Positions 37,661 through 50,600 of a DNA stretch of 64,000 bases are shown here, piece by piece (the first letter of the stretch is position 1; the number at the start of each line of letters is the position of its first letter). Position numbers and translations under genes: made by a program. The DNA lies in assembly GCA_018697195.1 (NCBI GenBank), contig CM031858.1, positions 88,193,277 to 88,257,276 of the forward strand, given 5' to 3'. The stretch is from Certhia americana (taxonomy: Eukaryota; Chordata; Aves; Passeriformes; Certhiidae). The notes under the pieces were generated by a model. The model was not told where the DNA came from and ran no database searches. It saw only the letters and a list, made by a program, of their open reading frames with translations.

Positions 37661-40600
37661 AAATGGATGTGGCTTTCAAGAACTGTATGGCTTTCACCAT
37701 GTACCAAACACCTTCCATTCCTAAGGTTCTCTACATTCAAAGCACAATGGATGACTGAAATCTTTTGTCTGTTTTCTTTTTGCACTTTACAGAAACAAGA
37801 AAGCCAGAAGTAGAGCAAAAATGCCTCCCAAAGTAGATACTGCTTTCGTCTTTGCAAGTGTGAAAACGGGTTTGATATATGTCACACAACAAGAAAAATA
37901 AAAATAGTTAAGTCTTAAATAATTAAGAACTTGAAGTCTAGTTGCTAAGTCCAACTGGATGTGCTGCTGTTTTGGTTTGGTTTTTTTTTTCCCCAAAGCT
38001 GACAGCACAAACCACTCGTCTAAAAATATTTAGTTTAGAAGAACATAAAACAAGCCAGAAATTGAAAACAACACCAAAACCCAAACACCCCATGTTGTTC
38101 TTCTTTGTGCTTGTGTAATTAAAAATAAAGCCTGCTAATAAAATTCCTGTTTTGAATAGGGTTAACACATACCTAGTTTTAAATGTGGGCTTGTGTCCCA
38201 CTAGAAACTTGAGATTTTAATGGATGCTTATGTGTTAGTCCAGACAGTAAGAGAGAAATGGAATTATCTTCTGGAGTGGAGGCCTGACATTGTTTACAGA
38301 AGGGAAGTTTAAGCTGGCTAAGAGCAGGTTATTAAAACCTGTCCATGCCTGTGTGGGTCTTTCTGGCATCTACCACTAGAGCTACCTGCAAGTCCTACAT
38401 GAGAAAAAACAAGGCAGCAAAAATGCTAATGGCTCTAGTTTTCCAAACCAATGCGTTTAAAATCATAATTTACTTTCTGCCCACCTCTTTCCCTTCTGAT
38501 TGCTTCAACTCGATCTACCAAACACAAAATCCATGGTAAAGGGTTTTCTATGGCCTTAGGTTCATGTGTGAATATACATTTCTTCTTCAGTTAATCCTTC
38601 AGAGGAAAGACTTTGAACAAATAAAACAATGAAGAAAATATGCTACCAATCATATTTTGTACAATAGCTCTTCTGTGTATTTTTTTCTTAGTTTCCCAGT
38701 TTCTTTGTATCACCTTGATGTATGAGTATCATAAAAATTTGAATCCAAATACAAAATGTATGGTAGTTTTTGCATGTGCAAGATGAGGAGTTCCAATAGC
38801 AAACATTTTTAAAATATAGACCATTACAGATTTGCAGAAGCCAGAAGAACTTGTCACTTCGTGTAGTTTGCAGGCAGATTTAAATTTCACATTCTAATCA
38901 GTCTCTAAAATAAGTTTTTAACCATTTTTTAAGGAAAAAAAAATGAATTATTTTGCTGCACTTTGTGTAGCTTTCTGTGAAAGAGCTTATCAGTAGGCTT
39001 GATTGACTGAGTTGGCTTGTTGCTGCTTAAACAAACTTGGCTGATTTTAACTCCTAATACAACTCAGAACAGGCCTCGCTAATTATAGTTTTGCAACTGT
39101 AGAAAACCCTCATGCAGAGTTCTAAAGACATTAAGTTGAAGTCCTATGGCACTGATGATTTATTGATTAGGCAAATGATTTGCACAAAAAAAATTACATC
39201 TGCATGTGTGAGAGAGTCCAATAAGAAATATTGTATATTCTTTTAATATAAATAGGAGGGAAGCAGCCAAGAAAATAGCAAGGTATATGAAGGAAAACTA
39301 CACAAGACATGGCACACAAAAAGATGTTTTTTAAAAATGCCTAGAGCAAATACCACATATTATTAATCCCCAAGTCATCTCCAGTTTACAGACTGTTATA
39401 CAATCACTAGGGAAAAAAAAACACTTTACCTAAGAAATCTGCTTTTATAAAAGTTCAAGGGATTCAACCAGTGAAATATTTAGATGTGATTATACATGTC
39501 ATTTTTCAGACTCATAAATTTTACCTAAGGTCAGGACTTCTCAATAGAAACCATTCAGGTCCTGTCCTCAGATCCAGCGAGTTAAGCACAAGTTGTTGGA
39601 AATAAAAACTCCACCAAAACCAGACACTGACATCATCTGAGGATGTGGCTTTGGTTTGCACAGGTAAGCAAGAAGCAGAGGGATTCTGCAAGCATCCTCA
39701 TTATGAGGAACATGCATGAAAGAGCCCCATTAGCACAGTGTAAACTCTTGTCTTGTGAGTTTCAAGGAAGTTTTACAGCTAGGAAGTTAGAGAAGACAGT
39801 TTAGCTGTACACATTTTCACATTTGGATCATATAATTTGCTTTTCATTAAGTAGAAAGTTTTTTCAACACTTACAGAGATACCTTGACATTCCAATAAAT
39901 TCCAAACCACAAGAAGTCTCCCTTGATTTCACCTTGAGATGGAGTGAGGTAAAACACTAAGTATTTCACGAAGGGCTTTGGCAGCTGGACTTGCTGGGAG
40001 AAACAGAAATACAGGATCTCACAGAAAATTTCAGCACAGAGAGATGGCATTTCTTTATTTGGCAGCTTTGGCTGTGTAGTGGATATCAAAGGACTGCATT
40101 TATTTAAAAAGGTGTTGTTAATTAATGAAAAGTTTTTCTTAACAATAACATGGCTTAGAAAGTAACATGTCAAAAAATTTTAATTATTCCACTGTTTTCT
40201 TCTGTGGCTTACCTATAATCAGCACAGCTATTTACCCATGTTTAACCAATTGGTAGCCCTATTCAGAAATGTCAGCAAGAAATATGATTACTTGAAAGGA
40301 ATCACATTTGTATAACATTAAATCAACAGCTAATTAACGTAGCAAATAACCACTGCATTTTTATTATAATCATGCAATCATTCTAAGTGTAATGGTTACA
40401 GCAGCAGTAAATTTTATTACACAGATATCTGTTTTGATAATGTTGTTAAAACAACTGGCTGGCTGTTTCATGTATTAGAATATGCAAAAGCCTAATATCA
40501 TATTCTTCCACCTGTTTGGGTTATGATATTCATTTGTTTGAGCTTTAAGATGCACCTCTGAAATTATCATGAGCATTAGCTGATAAAGAAAGAGAACAAG

Positions 40601-41659
40601 ACACATTAATGGAAGAAACAGTAACGCAGTACCACAGCATGCTCATGCATAATGCAAGCAGCCATTTATTTCCCTCAAGTAACAGTAAAAAGGTTCATAA
40701 AGATGCTAAGCTTTGCTATTGTGCCTGTAGAGCCCATTTTAGCACATGTATATGCAGCCAAGAGGCATGGAAAACCTCCAGAGCAACCAATCATGCCAAA
40801 AATTAAGAGTCCTAGAGACAAATATGTCATGATTTACAGGCCACCTTCTCCAAAAGAACAAGCTATGGACTTGTCTCCCTATGGTACTGACCAGCACTAA
40901 GACCCACTGCACGCTGTGGTGTACCTCTTTTATTTGTCCAGAACATCGAAACTCATGTCAAAACATCTCCATATCTCCAAGGTGCTCCGAACTGTGGGCA
41001 TCTATCCATTACTCCATCCACATCCAGAGGGATATATCATCCTCCCACTACACCCAGTAGTGTCACCCACAACGGACTCCCAAGAAAGAGAGAAAATGCA
41101 AATCAGAATTTCAGTCTGCCCGTATGTAGAAGCCTAGAAGATAAGAGGGCATTTGCATATGTCTCAATGGCCAGATACTTGTGGAGCCAACCAAGGACTA
41201 TTGGTAGTAACAGTGTGAGAAAGAACAGGATGTGCCTGGAGAGGGGGACCATATGGAGGGAGGGCTGCACTTCTCTGGTACAAACATCCTTGTTCTGGCT
41301 TCTGGAGACAAGCACAGCACAATGAAAGTGCAGGAATGAGTTTGAGAAGCAGGCATGGACTGTCAATCAAAAGCTGATCCAGTAGCAGGGGATCAAGATC
41401 ACCGAAGACCCCTGAGGACCTCCAACCCATTTCCAGAAAGGTCTAGAGGAATGGGTAGTGCACGATAGCTAATTTGCATAGAATGCAAGACTCTAATCTC
41501 CAGTTAAGTGTGTGCAGCCTGAGCACTTGCGTGGAATTCCAGCCATACACCTCATGGTATCATTAATAGCATGCATAGCAGGTCCAGTGGTTATTCCTAT
41601 TGCCCAGCATCCAAAGGATGTTCAGTTTTGTGTCTTCAGTATCTGTAAACTGCATTGAG
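37661..41659. other. Non-coding apart from one candidate exon
   Basis: No repeat recognised. The candidate minus-strand exon at 39875-39993 lies here. The rest is AT-rich unique sequence with only short open frames. Confidence 0.55.
39875..39993 (-). other. Candidate internal exon, unknown gene (low confidence)
   Basis: A 119-base open stretch on the minus strand lies between a strong acceptor (TTTCTGTTTCTCCCAG) and a GTAAGTG donor. It would encode about 39 residues beginning QVQLPKPFVKYLVFYLTP and containing GDFLWFGIYWNV. An alternative donor AAG|GTATCT lies eight bases earlier and would leave phase 0. The residue make-up is protein-like, but I do not recognise a family. It is on the same strand as MOCOS and about 23 kb upstream of the MOCOS exon, and it does not resemble the known MOCOS N-terminus. 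It could belong to another minus-strand gene or be a chance pairing of splice-like signals in intronic DNA. Confidence 0.2.
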
Positions 41660-42096
41660 TTCAACAGTGGCCCACTAAAATGGCCAGGAGATTGAAGCAC
41701 ATGTCCTATAGAGAAAGACTGAAAGATGGTGTTCTCTCAGCCTGGAGAAGGGAGGAGTTAGGAAATCTCATTACTGACTTCATTAGTTAAAGAGAGAGGA
41801 GTTATAGACAAAACAAAGCCAAACTCTTCTCAGACATGCACAGTACAGGGTAAGAGGCAACAATCACAGCCGCAGCAAGGAAAATTCCGATCAAAGAAAG
41901 AAGAAAGCCTTCCCCCTGAGGCAGCCAATCACTACAACAGGTTTCTCAGAGGCTGTGTCATCTCCACCATTAGAGATAACTCAAAGCTAGACTGGACACA
42001 GTGCCAAATAACCTAACCTAGCTTGGAAGCCCTGTTTGGTGACAGAAGCCACTCCAGAGGTCCCTTCTAACCTAAATTATTGTATGAATCTGCATT
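41660..42096 (+). mobile_element. Old CR1 LINE 3' fragment, plus orientation
   Basis: Recognisable CR1 landmarks occur in order: TGGCCAGGAGATTGAAGCAC, TCCTATAGAGAAAGACTGA, TCTCAGCCTGGAGAAGGGAG, and finally TCCCTTCTAACCTAAATTAT followed by TGTATGAATCTG. The last stretch equals the CR1 end TCCCTTCCAACCTAAACNATTCTATGATTCTG. It is strongly diverged and 5'-truncated. Confidence 0.8.
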
Positions 42097-45000
42097 TCAT
42101 AAGGGAAACTAGGCAAAATCATTATGAAACGCTGCAAGGGAGGACATTGGGGCTCCTTTGCAGAAGAATGACTAAAACTGCACTGATGCTGAGAAGAGAG
42201 GGGTGTGTCAAAAATCAGGATTTGTACAACATTGTTTAAAAAATGGCAGGATAAAAACTGCAGAGATGTTTGAGAATAAACAAGTTACAAATCATTGAGG
42301 CCACAACAACAGAATTCCTGCCAACAAACAACTTCTGACTAGGAAAAAAACTGAGAGGACTCCAGAGCCAAAGGAATTGGGGAGGCTTACGGAAAATCAG
42401 CTTCTTCTACAGGAAGGGCTTTAAAAGTCAGTGGGGTCAGTTTAAAATTGATCCATTGTCACTTTATAGGCAGCAAGTGAAAAGACCGCTGGGTGGATGT
42501 AATGTGATCACAGCCACTCAGTCCCGTGAGCAGCGTGAGGCTGCACTCTGCCACTGCTGGGAGCAGCAGGCAGCCTCTTGCTGGAAAACCTACTAAGAGA
42601 AAATTGCCACTGTTGATCCTCATGCTGCTGTTCAATTTGATGGGAATTTTTACTGCATAAATAACTGCAGGATCATAGCCTACATTAAAACATCATAAAC
42701 ATAAAAAAACCCATGCTTTAACTTCACAAGCATATGGCTCCCACTGGTTTATAATCAATAGGAAGTCTGTGTCAAAGGGCAAATTTGGCTCCCAGCTTAC
42801 CGCTGCATTACCTAGTTGCTCTTATAAAAATGAGGAAACAAAGGAAGAAAGGAAAAAGTCATATATAATCATGGATACATTTCCATTTCTGACTTGGAGA
42901 TGACTTTTTATTCTGATAAATTTCTGGGATTTCAAATATTGGAAACAATGTATTTATCACATGGAAAATGATGTGTTGGCAACATCTTTTTAAAAAACCT
43001 CTGTGCCAGCCAAATGTCAAAGTCTGTTATTTCCTGTTAAATGGATTTATTCAATGCTCTTGCAAGTCAGTGCACAGCCTGAACTTAGGTAGCAACTGCA
43101 ATAAGTAAGCCTGTGCAAGAATGTAATCTGCTTTACATAACTAGTTTAGTACCAAAGGTACAGTAAGTTCATAACTAACCTTCACAACACACATTGATAA
43201 ATCCCTAATGAATATTCTACTACAATCCTACTTTAGTGAGAATTCTAAGGAGTAAAGCACTTTCCTGCTCCTTTTCTTGTATGCAGCAATGGAAAGGAGA
43301 AAAAAATAAATGTTGGCACACACAACTCTCTCCTTGAAGGCAGTTCAACTACACACACAGTATTCAGCTGTGCTGAGCTTCCCTTGATAGATCTAGTCAT
43401 CTAATTACATGGAGCATTTCCTCTCATCCTACATGGAAATTTTAAAATTAGCTATCTGTTTTCTTGGGTTCTGGTGTAATATCAAAGAAGGCGACAGATC
43501 TTGTCACACTTCTTTAGACATTATTCTGACATTGGGAGTAGAAGGAAAAAGAAGAAATGAGAGATTTTGCTGTTCATTAGCTTTTTTTTTTTCTGCCCCC
43601 TCTGGTGTCTCTGTTCCATCACTATCCTTGAGGGAAAACATCTGTTACCAAGAATTTGCCTTCCTTCTTAGATCTGTTTCCCTCTGAAATATCCTTAATT
43701 TTGCTGCACTGGCATTTTGGATGTCCTTAATTCTTTCTCTCCTTTCAATACGCTTAGGTTTTAACCTGCACAACTTTATTTTTCACCTTCATTCTAAAAA
43801 AAATACAAAACAAAGAGCTGTGAAATGTCTTCTTCAGGGCACGAACAACTATTTTTTTTCCTAGGCAGCTGAAGAATTTCTATCAGCATTTAGAGAGATA
43901 TCATGCAAGGTATGCATGCACATACGCTGCGTACAAGTTGTACATTTCTTGTTGCAAAAAAGCTCACTCAACCTTTTACCTGGGCATCTATTCACAGGTA
44001 CTTTGCTCTGTTTTCATCCCAAGCTTAAAATCTCCTCCACCAATAATCACAAAAGTTGAAGTAAGGGACAAAACTTTAAGACTCTTTTTTTTGTTCAAAA
44101 TAGAGGGAAGTTATATATGTGAACAAGCACCTCTGATAACCAATCTTTTGGGACAAAAGATTGAAAAATCCAAGCCCAACAATGATTTTGACTTTTAAGA
44201 TGAATTTTAGTTCCAAGCTACAGTTGTATCAAGTCCTTCAAAGTTATTAAAAGTTGTTCCTCCCAATCAAAAATATTAATTTATTAATTATATTTTGCCA
44301 CCAGCATAGATAGCTATCCTAGCCAAATCTAAAGGCTCAGTCATTTTGCTTCAAAGCTCTAAGGTTCTTATATTGTATAATCAATTTGACTTGCTTGTAG
44401 ATAATTAAATAGTAGCAAGTGACATATACTAGACAAAGATGTATTGATTTAAATAGGATAAAAGTTCAGCCATGTTCTCTGTGATTGCCCAATATACAAA
44501 AACCTCTCTCAAGGCCACCACTGTCTTGCAGCTTGAAAATCATGATAAATGCTAAAATGAGGTCAAGGATGATATATATAGATATCAATCCTTCTCTGTT
44601 TAGAAAAAGACTCTAGTCCTATAAATAGTTCCAAGGACACCTGTAACTATTAAATGGGTAAGGTTGGTGGCACAGACTTCAGCCCAAGTGCCAGATTAAA
44701 AAATCACTGAAGTTCATGGCACTAACTAACAAAAGGCAGTTTTTATTAACCCCCGAAACTCATAAAATATCTCAGTCCCTATTTGTATTATTGTGAAGAG
44801 TGAGCAAAGTGTCTTGACAGTCATTGCAAGTCTATGTGGCAAAACTAAGTAACTGGAAATGCCACCTGCTACTCTTATTGACAGCTCAGTTAAGATAATA
44901 CAGAACTTTTCAACATCCAGTACTCTTATCACCAGCAATTAGACTGCAGTATTCCATGAAGATGGAGGTATATTTGTATCCTGCAGAAAGAGATCACTGA

Positions 45001-46049
45001 ACTGCTACAAATCAATAAAAAACCCTTGATATACGTAAAATGTAATCTCATTATATGGAGAAGTCTTTAAGTTAGCTCTTCAAATTTCAAACAGATTTTA
45101 TCCTTTCTTTGTTACTTAGATAATGAATCACATGTATATTGGTTATGACTGAACAGGGACTTGAAAAACACTATTCCCAAATACAGCAGAACTAAAAATT
45201 CTTTCAAGGAAATGGAAGTCCTGGGTTATTCTGAATGGACATGTCCACATAGTGATTGAAAGATGTTATTCATTACAGTTGAGCTAACAGGAATCCTTCT
45301 CAGGTATCAAAAGACACTGACTACTTACAGTTCCTGATGCAATAGGAAAAAATATGATTTCCGTGACATATAACTTGGACATGACAAAGTGTAAATTATA
45401 AAACCCATCACATGTAAAGAGACCTTATTAGAAAACAGAAACATTTTATTGGATATGGGATATCTTCATTTGCAAAGATGACAACTTCTTACCTTTTTGC
45501 TCAAAGCCACTAGAAGTCAAATTGAACTGAAATTCAAACAATTCCCCTTTCCCAGTCCATGTCTTCCTTCTGTCCTGAATAATTTCATTATGCTACCCAG
45601 AGAGACATTTCCATCAGTTTGTTAAAAATAAAACAAGAGAAAATCTTAACCAGCGTTAAGAGGGAAACTATTTCCTAAGAATGCACTATGACCTGTCAGC
45701 TTCCCTGAAAAGGGAAGAGCTGTGGTATTCTTGGGATCTTAAACAATGGTTTCAGGGTATCATTTGAAGTTGATATTTTCCCAATTATTTACTTTTCTAT
45801 TAAAAAGCATGTCACGTCAAGCCTAAAATCTCACAGAGGTACATTGTTTTAGAGTGGAAAAGTTGCCACAACTTCCAAGGCATTAAGAAAAACAACTTGT
45901 CAGTTGCCACAGAATGCTACAGGGTTTTCAGTGGTCACCAATTTATTTTTTTTCTTCTGTCAACAGCCATCTGCAAATGGTCTTACTAAATCCAGAAGCC
46001 TTCCTTAACTTTCAGAATATATCAATCATTCTGCAACAGACAGAGAGCA
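42097..46049. other. Non-coding, nothing recognised
   Basis: Unique-looking AT-rich sequence. A somewhat GC-richer patch near 42480-42600 could be part of an old repeat but matches no family I can name. Confidence 0.55.
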
Positions 46050-47643
46050 TCTTTCCTGGTGAAGATTTTTTGTTGATGCCATATGAAAACACTATTAATT
46101 TCCAGCTGAATCCCTACAAATCTATGCAGCCTGATGGGATTCATCTGCGAATCCTTAAAGAACTGGTTGACATCACCACAAAGCCTCTTTCAACGATTTT
46201 TGAGCAATCTTGAGAATCCAGAGCAGTCCCAGCTTAGTGAAAAGCTTGTAAATATTGTCCAAATTTTCAAGAAGGGCAAAAAGAAGGACCCTGGAAACTA
46301 CAGGCCTGTCAGTTGCACTTCAGTGCTCAGTAAAGTTACAGAGGAGATTGCACTGGAACATATTGAAAAACACTAGTCATTGGTCACAGCCAGCATGGGT
46401 TCATAAGAGAAAGTTGTGTTTATCAAACCACATTTCCTTTTATGACAGGATAACCCACCTAGTTGATCAAGGGAAGACAGTTGATGTAAACTTTCTGGAT
46501 TTCTGCAAAACTTTTGATACCATCTCTCATGGTATCCTCCAGGACAAAATGCACAGCATACATCTGGATAAACATATCATGCAATGGATGAGCAACTGGT
46601 TCACAGGCTGGGCTCAAAGGGTCATAGTGAATGGGGAGACATCAAGTTGGTGACCTGTTGCTAGTGGATTTCCACAGAGTTCCCGCTTAGGTCCTGTGCT
46701 CTTCAATAGCTTTATAAATGACTTGGACACAGGATTGTAAGGGATACTGAGCAAGTCTGCAGACAGTACAAAACTGGGAGGAGCTGCTGACTCCCTCAGA
46801 GGCAGGGAGGCCCAGCAGAGAGACCTCAACAAATTAAGAGGGATGGGCAATCACCAACTGCATGAAGGGAACATGCCAGATTCTGCACCTGGGATGGGGC
46901 AACCCTGGATGTATGGACAAATTGGGGAAGGAGATGCTGGGAAGCAGGGCCAGGGAAAAGCACCTGGGGGTCCTGGTCAATGGCAAGTTGACCATGAGTC
47001 AGCAGTGCCCTGGCAGCCAGGAGGGACAGGCATGTCCTGGGGGGCACCAGGCACAGCATTGCCAGCAGGACAAGGGAGGGGGTTGTCCCACTCTGCTCTG
47101 CACTGGGGCAGCCTCACACTTAATTCTGAGTACAGTTTTGGGCATAAAAATACTAAAAACACATTAAACTATTAGAGAGCATCTAAAGGAGGGCAACAAA
47201 GATGATGAAGGGCCTTGAGGAGAAGCTGAATGAGAAGCAGCTGAGGTCACTTGGTCTGTTCAGCCTGGAGGAGACTGAAGGGAGACCTCACTGCAGTCTG
47301 CAACTTGCTCCTGAGGGGAAGAGGAGGGGCAGGCACTGATCTCTGCTCTGTGGTGATCAGTGACAGCACCCAAGCAAATGACCTGAAGCTGTGTCAGGGG
47401 AGGTTTAGGTTGGGTACTAGAAAAAGGTTCTTCACACAGAGGATGTCTGAGCACTGGAACAGGGAACACAGGGGAGTGAGTGGCCACAGCACCAAGCTTG
47501 AGAGAGCTCAAGAAGTATTTGGACAACACTTTCAGGCACACAGTGTGATTCTTGGGGATGGTCCTGTGCAGGACTGAGTTGGACTTGAGGATATTTGTGG
47601 ATCCCTTCCAACTCAGAATATGTGGCTATTCTGTGATTCTGCA
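46050..47643 (+). mobile_element. CR1 LINE, longest copy, reverse-transcriptase region to 3' end
   Basis: About 1.6 kb of CR1 ORF2 and 3' UTR on the plus strand. Readable RT blocks spread over several frames include PDGIHLRILKELVDITTKPL (46130s), a GNYRPVS motif (near 46300), a SNHISFYDRITHLVDQGK-like block (46425-46475) and a FLDFCKTFDTISHGIL block (46490-46540). The order is that of a CR1 reverse transcriptase. Frameshifts and stops make it inactive, and the endonuclease half is absent through 5' truncation. The 3' end is TTCTGTGATTCTGC at about 47629-47642. Bases 46894-47463 are 96.3% identical to 4631-5200. Confidence 0.9.
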
Positions 47644-50600
47644 ATTAATTTCAGAGGACTGATTTTCAGCACTATGGTATATTTCTACATACACTACTTA
47701 CTGTAATTCAAAGAAAAATATTAGAAAAAATGAATTATTGTAAGACTTCTTTTGATAAGAGGCTTAAGTAGGTGATTTGAGATTTTGACTTTCAGTAAAT
47801 TTACAAACAAGCTTTACACATTTCACTGTTTAATATGACACATTTTTACATGGCGTGGATTAAGCTTAAACTGAATATTATCATTCTTCATATGGATTTT
47901 CCTTGATTTTCATGGGAATTGAATCCACTGAATTCCACTATTAGGGTAAGAAAACAGTAAAATACATGTGTCAGAGTCTCTAAGGTGCCTCCCCAACTCA
48001 GAAACATGTTTTCATAAATGTATGTTACTACTTGTTGTAAAAGTTTAAACGTATTTTATTTCATGGTTCCTCTGCCTCTCAGATACTGTCTCAACCTGTA
48101 AACTCAGCTCCTTTCCTGCTATTTAACTGTCTACATTGAAAACCAACAAAAATGTAGACTATAATATTTTTGCATGCATCTTTTCTTTCTGGTATATGCA
48201 CATGTCAGTTTTCCTCAACTGGATGAACAATCTCTTTTGACTAAAATCCCCCCTGTTTATTTATGCTAGCAGCAGAAATGCAGCATATGTCGGTTATATC
48301 CATGCATCTCAAGCCTTTTTGAGTCACTCATTCCAAATTACAGACTTTATTCTGTAGAAAGAAAATCTGCTTTTCATGTCTGTGTGCCGAACCTTTAAAA
48401 CATAAATAAAAACAAGAAAATCTGTGCAGTGCTAAGTCAAATGCCTATCAAAAATCTCATATGTCAGGAACTCTTTCTCCCAATTAAACTCAGAAAATGG
48501 TCTCAAGCAAACAAGATTTGTTTTCCATGAGTTGGATTTGCACATAGATTAGCATTAAGAAAGTTGCCACCCTTTAATATTTTACGGATTGAATCATTCA
48601 GATAGATATCAGAAGAGATGTCAAGCTCATGGTTATAAAGTTGCTTAAGCTTCACAGGAGAACACTTTTGAACAAAGCCTGGGCATTGCGAATGACACAT
48701 CTGGAGTCCCTCAAAAGTTCCATAAATGGTAGAATGGTAATGTACATATTTTCTTCTTCAATATTAGGTTCACTTTTTACCTATCCAAGACATCTGTGAG
48801 TTAAAGAACTTAGTTCCAAATGTGCGTAATTTGAAATCCATCATTTCTCACAATGTGTGAAATCAGACTTAAATTATTTAGAAATTATAAATGTAAGCTG
48901 CCTCAACCCTTTGAAGAGTAAGAATATGGAAGGAGAAGAAAGCATATCCAATCAATGGACTAAGTGAAATCAAGATACATGAGTTCATGGTGACAAAATG
49001 CTGACCTCATTTCATTGCTAAGACCAAAATGCCCAGGTCACAGAGATGGTGCAAATCAGCTCACAAAAAAGCCATTGTTACTTGCAATGTGGTTGTCAAT
49101 TATTAACTTGTATCACTCTTCATAATCCTAAGTTTTCATAAGTATTTCTCAACTAACTGTGTGCCCTTCCCCCCACTGTGTAAGAGAGAAAGGAACAAAA
49201 AGTTTTAAAAAAGGCCTATTGCAGACTAGGGGTTTTTGCCCTCTTAACAATTACAAAAAAGATGCAATGCGCTTCAGCTGCAAAAATAACCAGAATTATC
49301 CACCCCATTGGCATCACTGTAAACTAGAAAACTCCATAAAGTGAAATAATTTATACAGAAAAATAGGCACAAATTTCACAAGTTAGGAAAAAAGAAAAAC
49401 CAACATCACCAACACTTTGCATATCTTGTCCTACTCTAAAGCATACAGGTTTAAATATAGTTATTTTAAAGGTTTAATTAAAATAGAGTAAAACCTGTAT
49501 ACATTTTGCTAGCTTAAAGGACAAAATGAGGGGAACAAGGTCTGAGAGTTGGACCACTGATTAGAAGCTCAGAAAATAGTGGTTCATTTCCATAAACCTC
49601 ATGCATGACACTCCTAGTCACTTCAGGCAGTTATTTCAGAAGGGCTATCATGATGGCAAAAGCATTAATGCTTGTTAATACCCCTTCCCCACATATTTCA
49701 TGAGAACAACACAAACATCAATACAAACTGAGCTTAAACATCAACTGCATGTGTCATGCTTTGCAAGGACATAGCACATTCTCAAATGACTGAGAGAGTA
49801 ATTTTGTGTACTGACAAGGCCCTAGGTCTTGTTCACTGTACATGTGTATAGACTTTACAGAATTTTAGGAGCATTTATTTCACAGCAAGTCATCAAAAGC
49901 AGTATGGGCTACTTGTATAAGCATAAGATATTCTATGAAAACATCAATCCGTAACCTTGGTCTTGAACTGCCCAAAGATGAAAGACACACTCCTTTTGTA
50001 ACACTGATCATGATAAAGTTTGGCTGCACATACTTCTAAAATGAAATCCAATATATTATTTTCCACACAAGTATCTTACAGTGATAAAAAGTATCCCCTT
50101 ATTAAGCTTCAAAATACCTCTCTAACTCAGCAAGATATTATCTTCACATTCTACACATAGAGAAAAAGGTTTCAAGAAGCTGAAACTGAGCCCTAGCACC
50201 ATATAATTTAGTTTATCAAGAAGAATTCTAATTCTTGCAAACTCCAAATCTATGATTAGCTCTCTAACTTCAAATGTTAGTTATTTTTTAATGTTGCTAA
50301 TCAACAATCTCACAGAAGATTTGTAATACTTGGACTATAACAAAATCTAGAAACTGCAAACTTCTAAGATATATTATCAGTAACAATAATGATCAACTGA
50401 GTATCTTGTGCCACATTCAAGGGAGAACATAACATAAAAATGTCAAAAAGGTCTGAAGAAACAGATTACTTCAAAGTTTGACCTAGCAAGCTATAGACTG
50501 CAAAGCAGCTTCAATATAGAAACCTCACTTAAGACTACAAGAAGATCATTTTAATTATATAGCACAATGGCTATTCAGGTTTGGAGGATTTAACCTAACA

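Noticed and set aside
46843..47175. Open frames of 100-110 codons with Gly/Pro/Gln-rich translations
   Set aside because: They fall inside the CR1 copy and have the matching counterpart at 4586-4945, so they are CR1 ORF2 remnants and not host genes.
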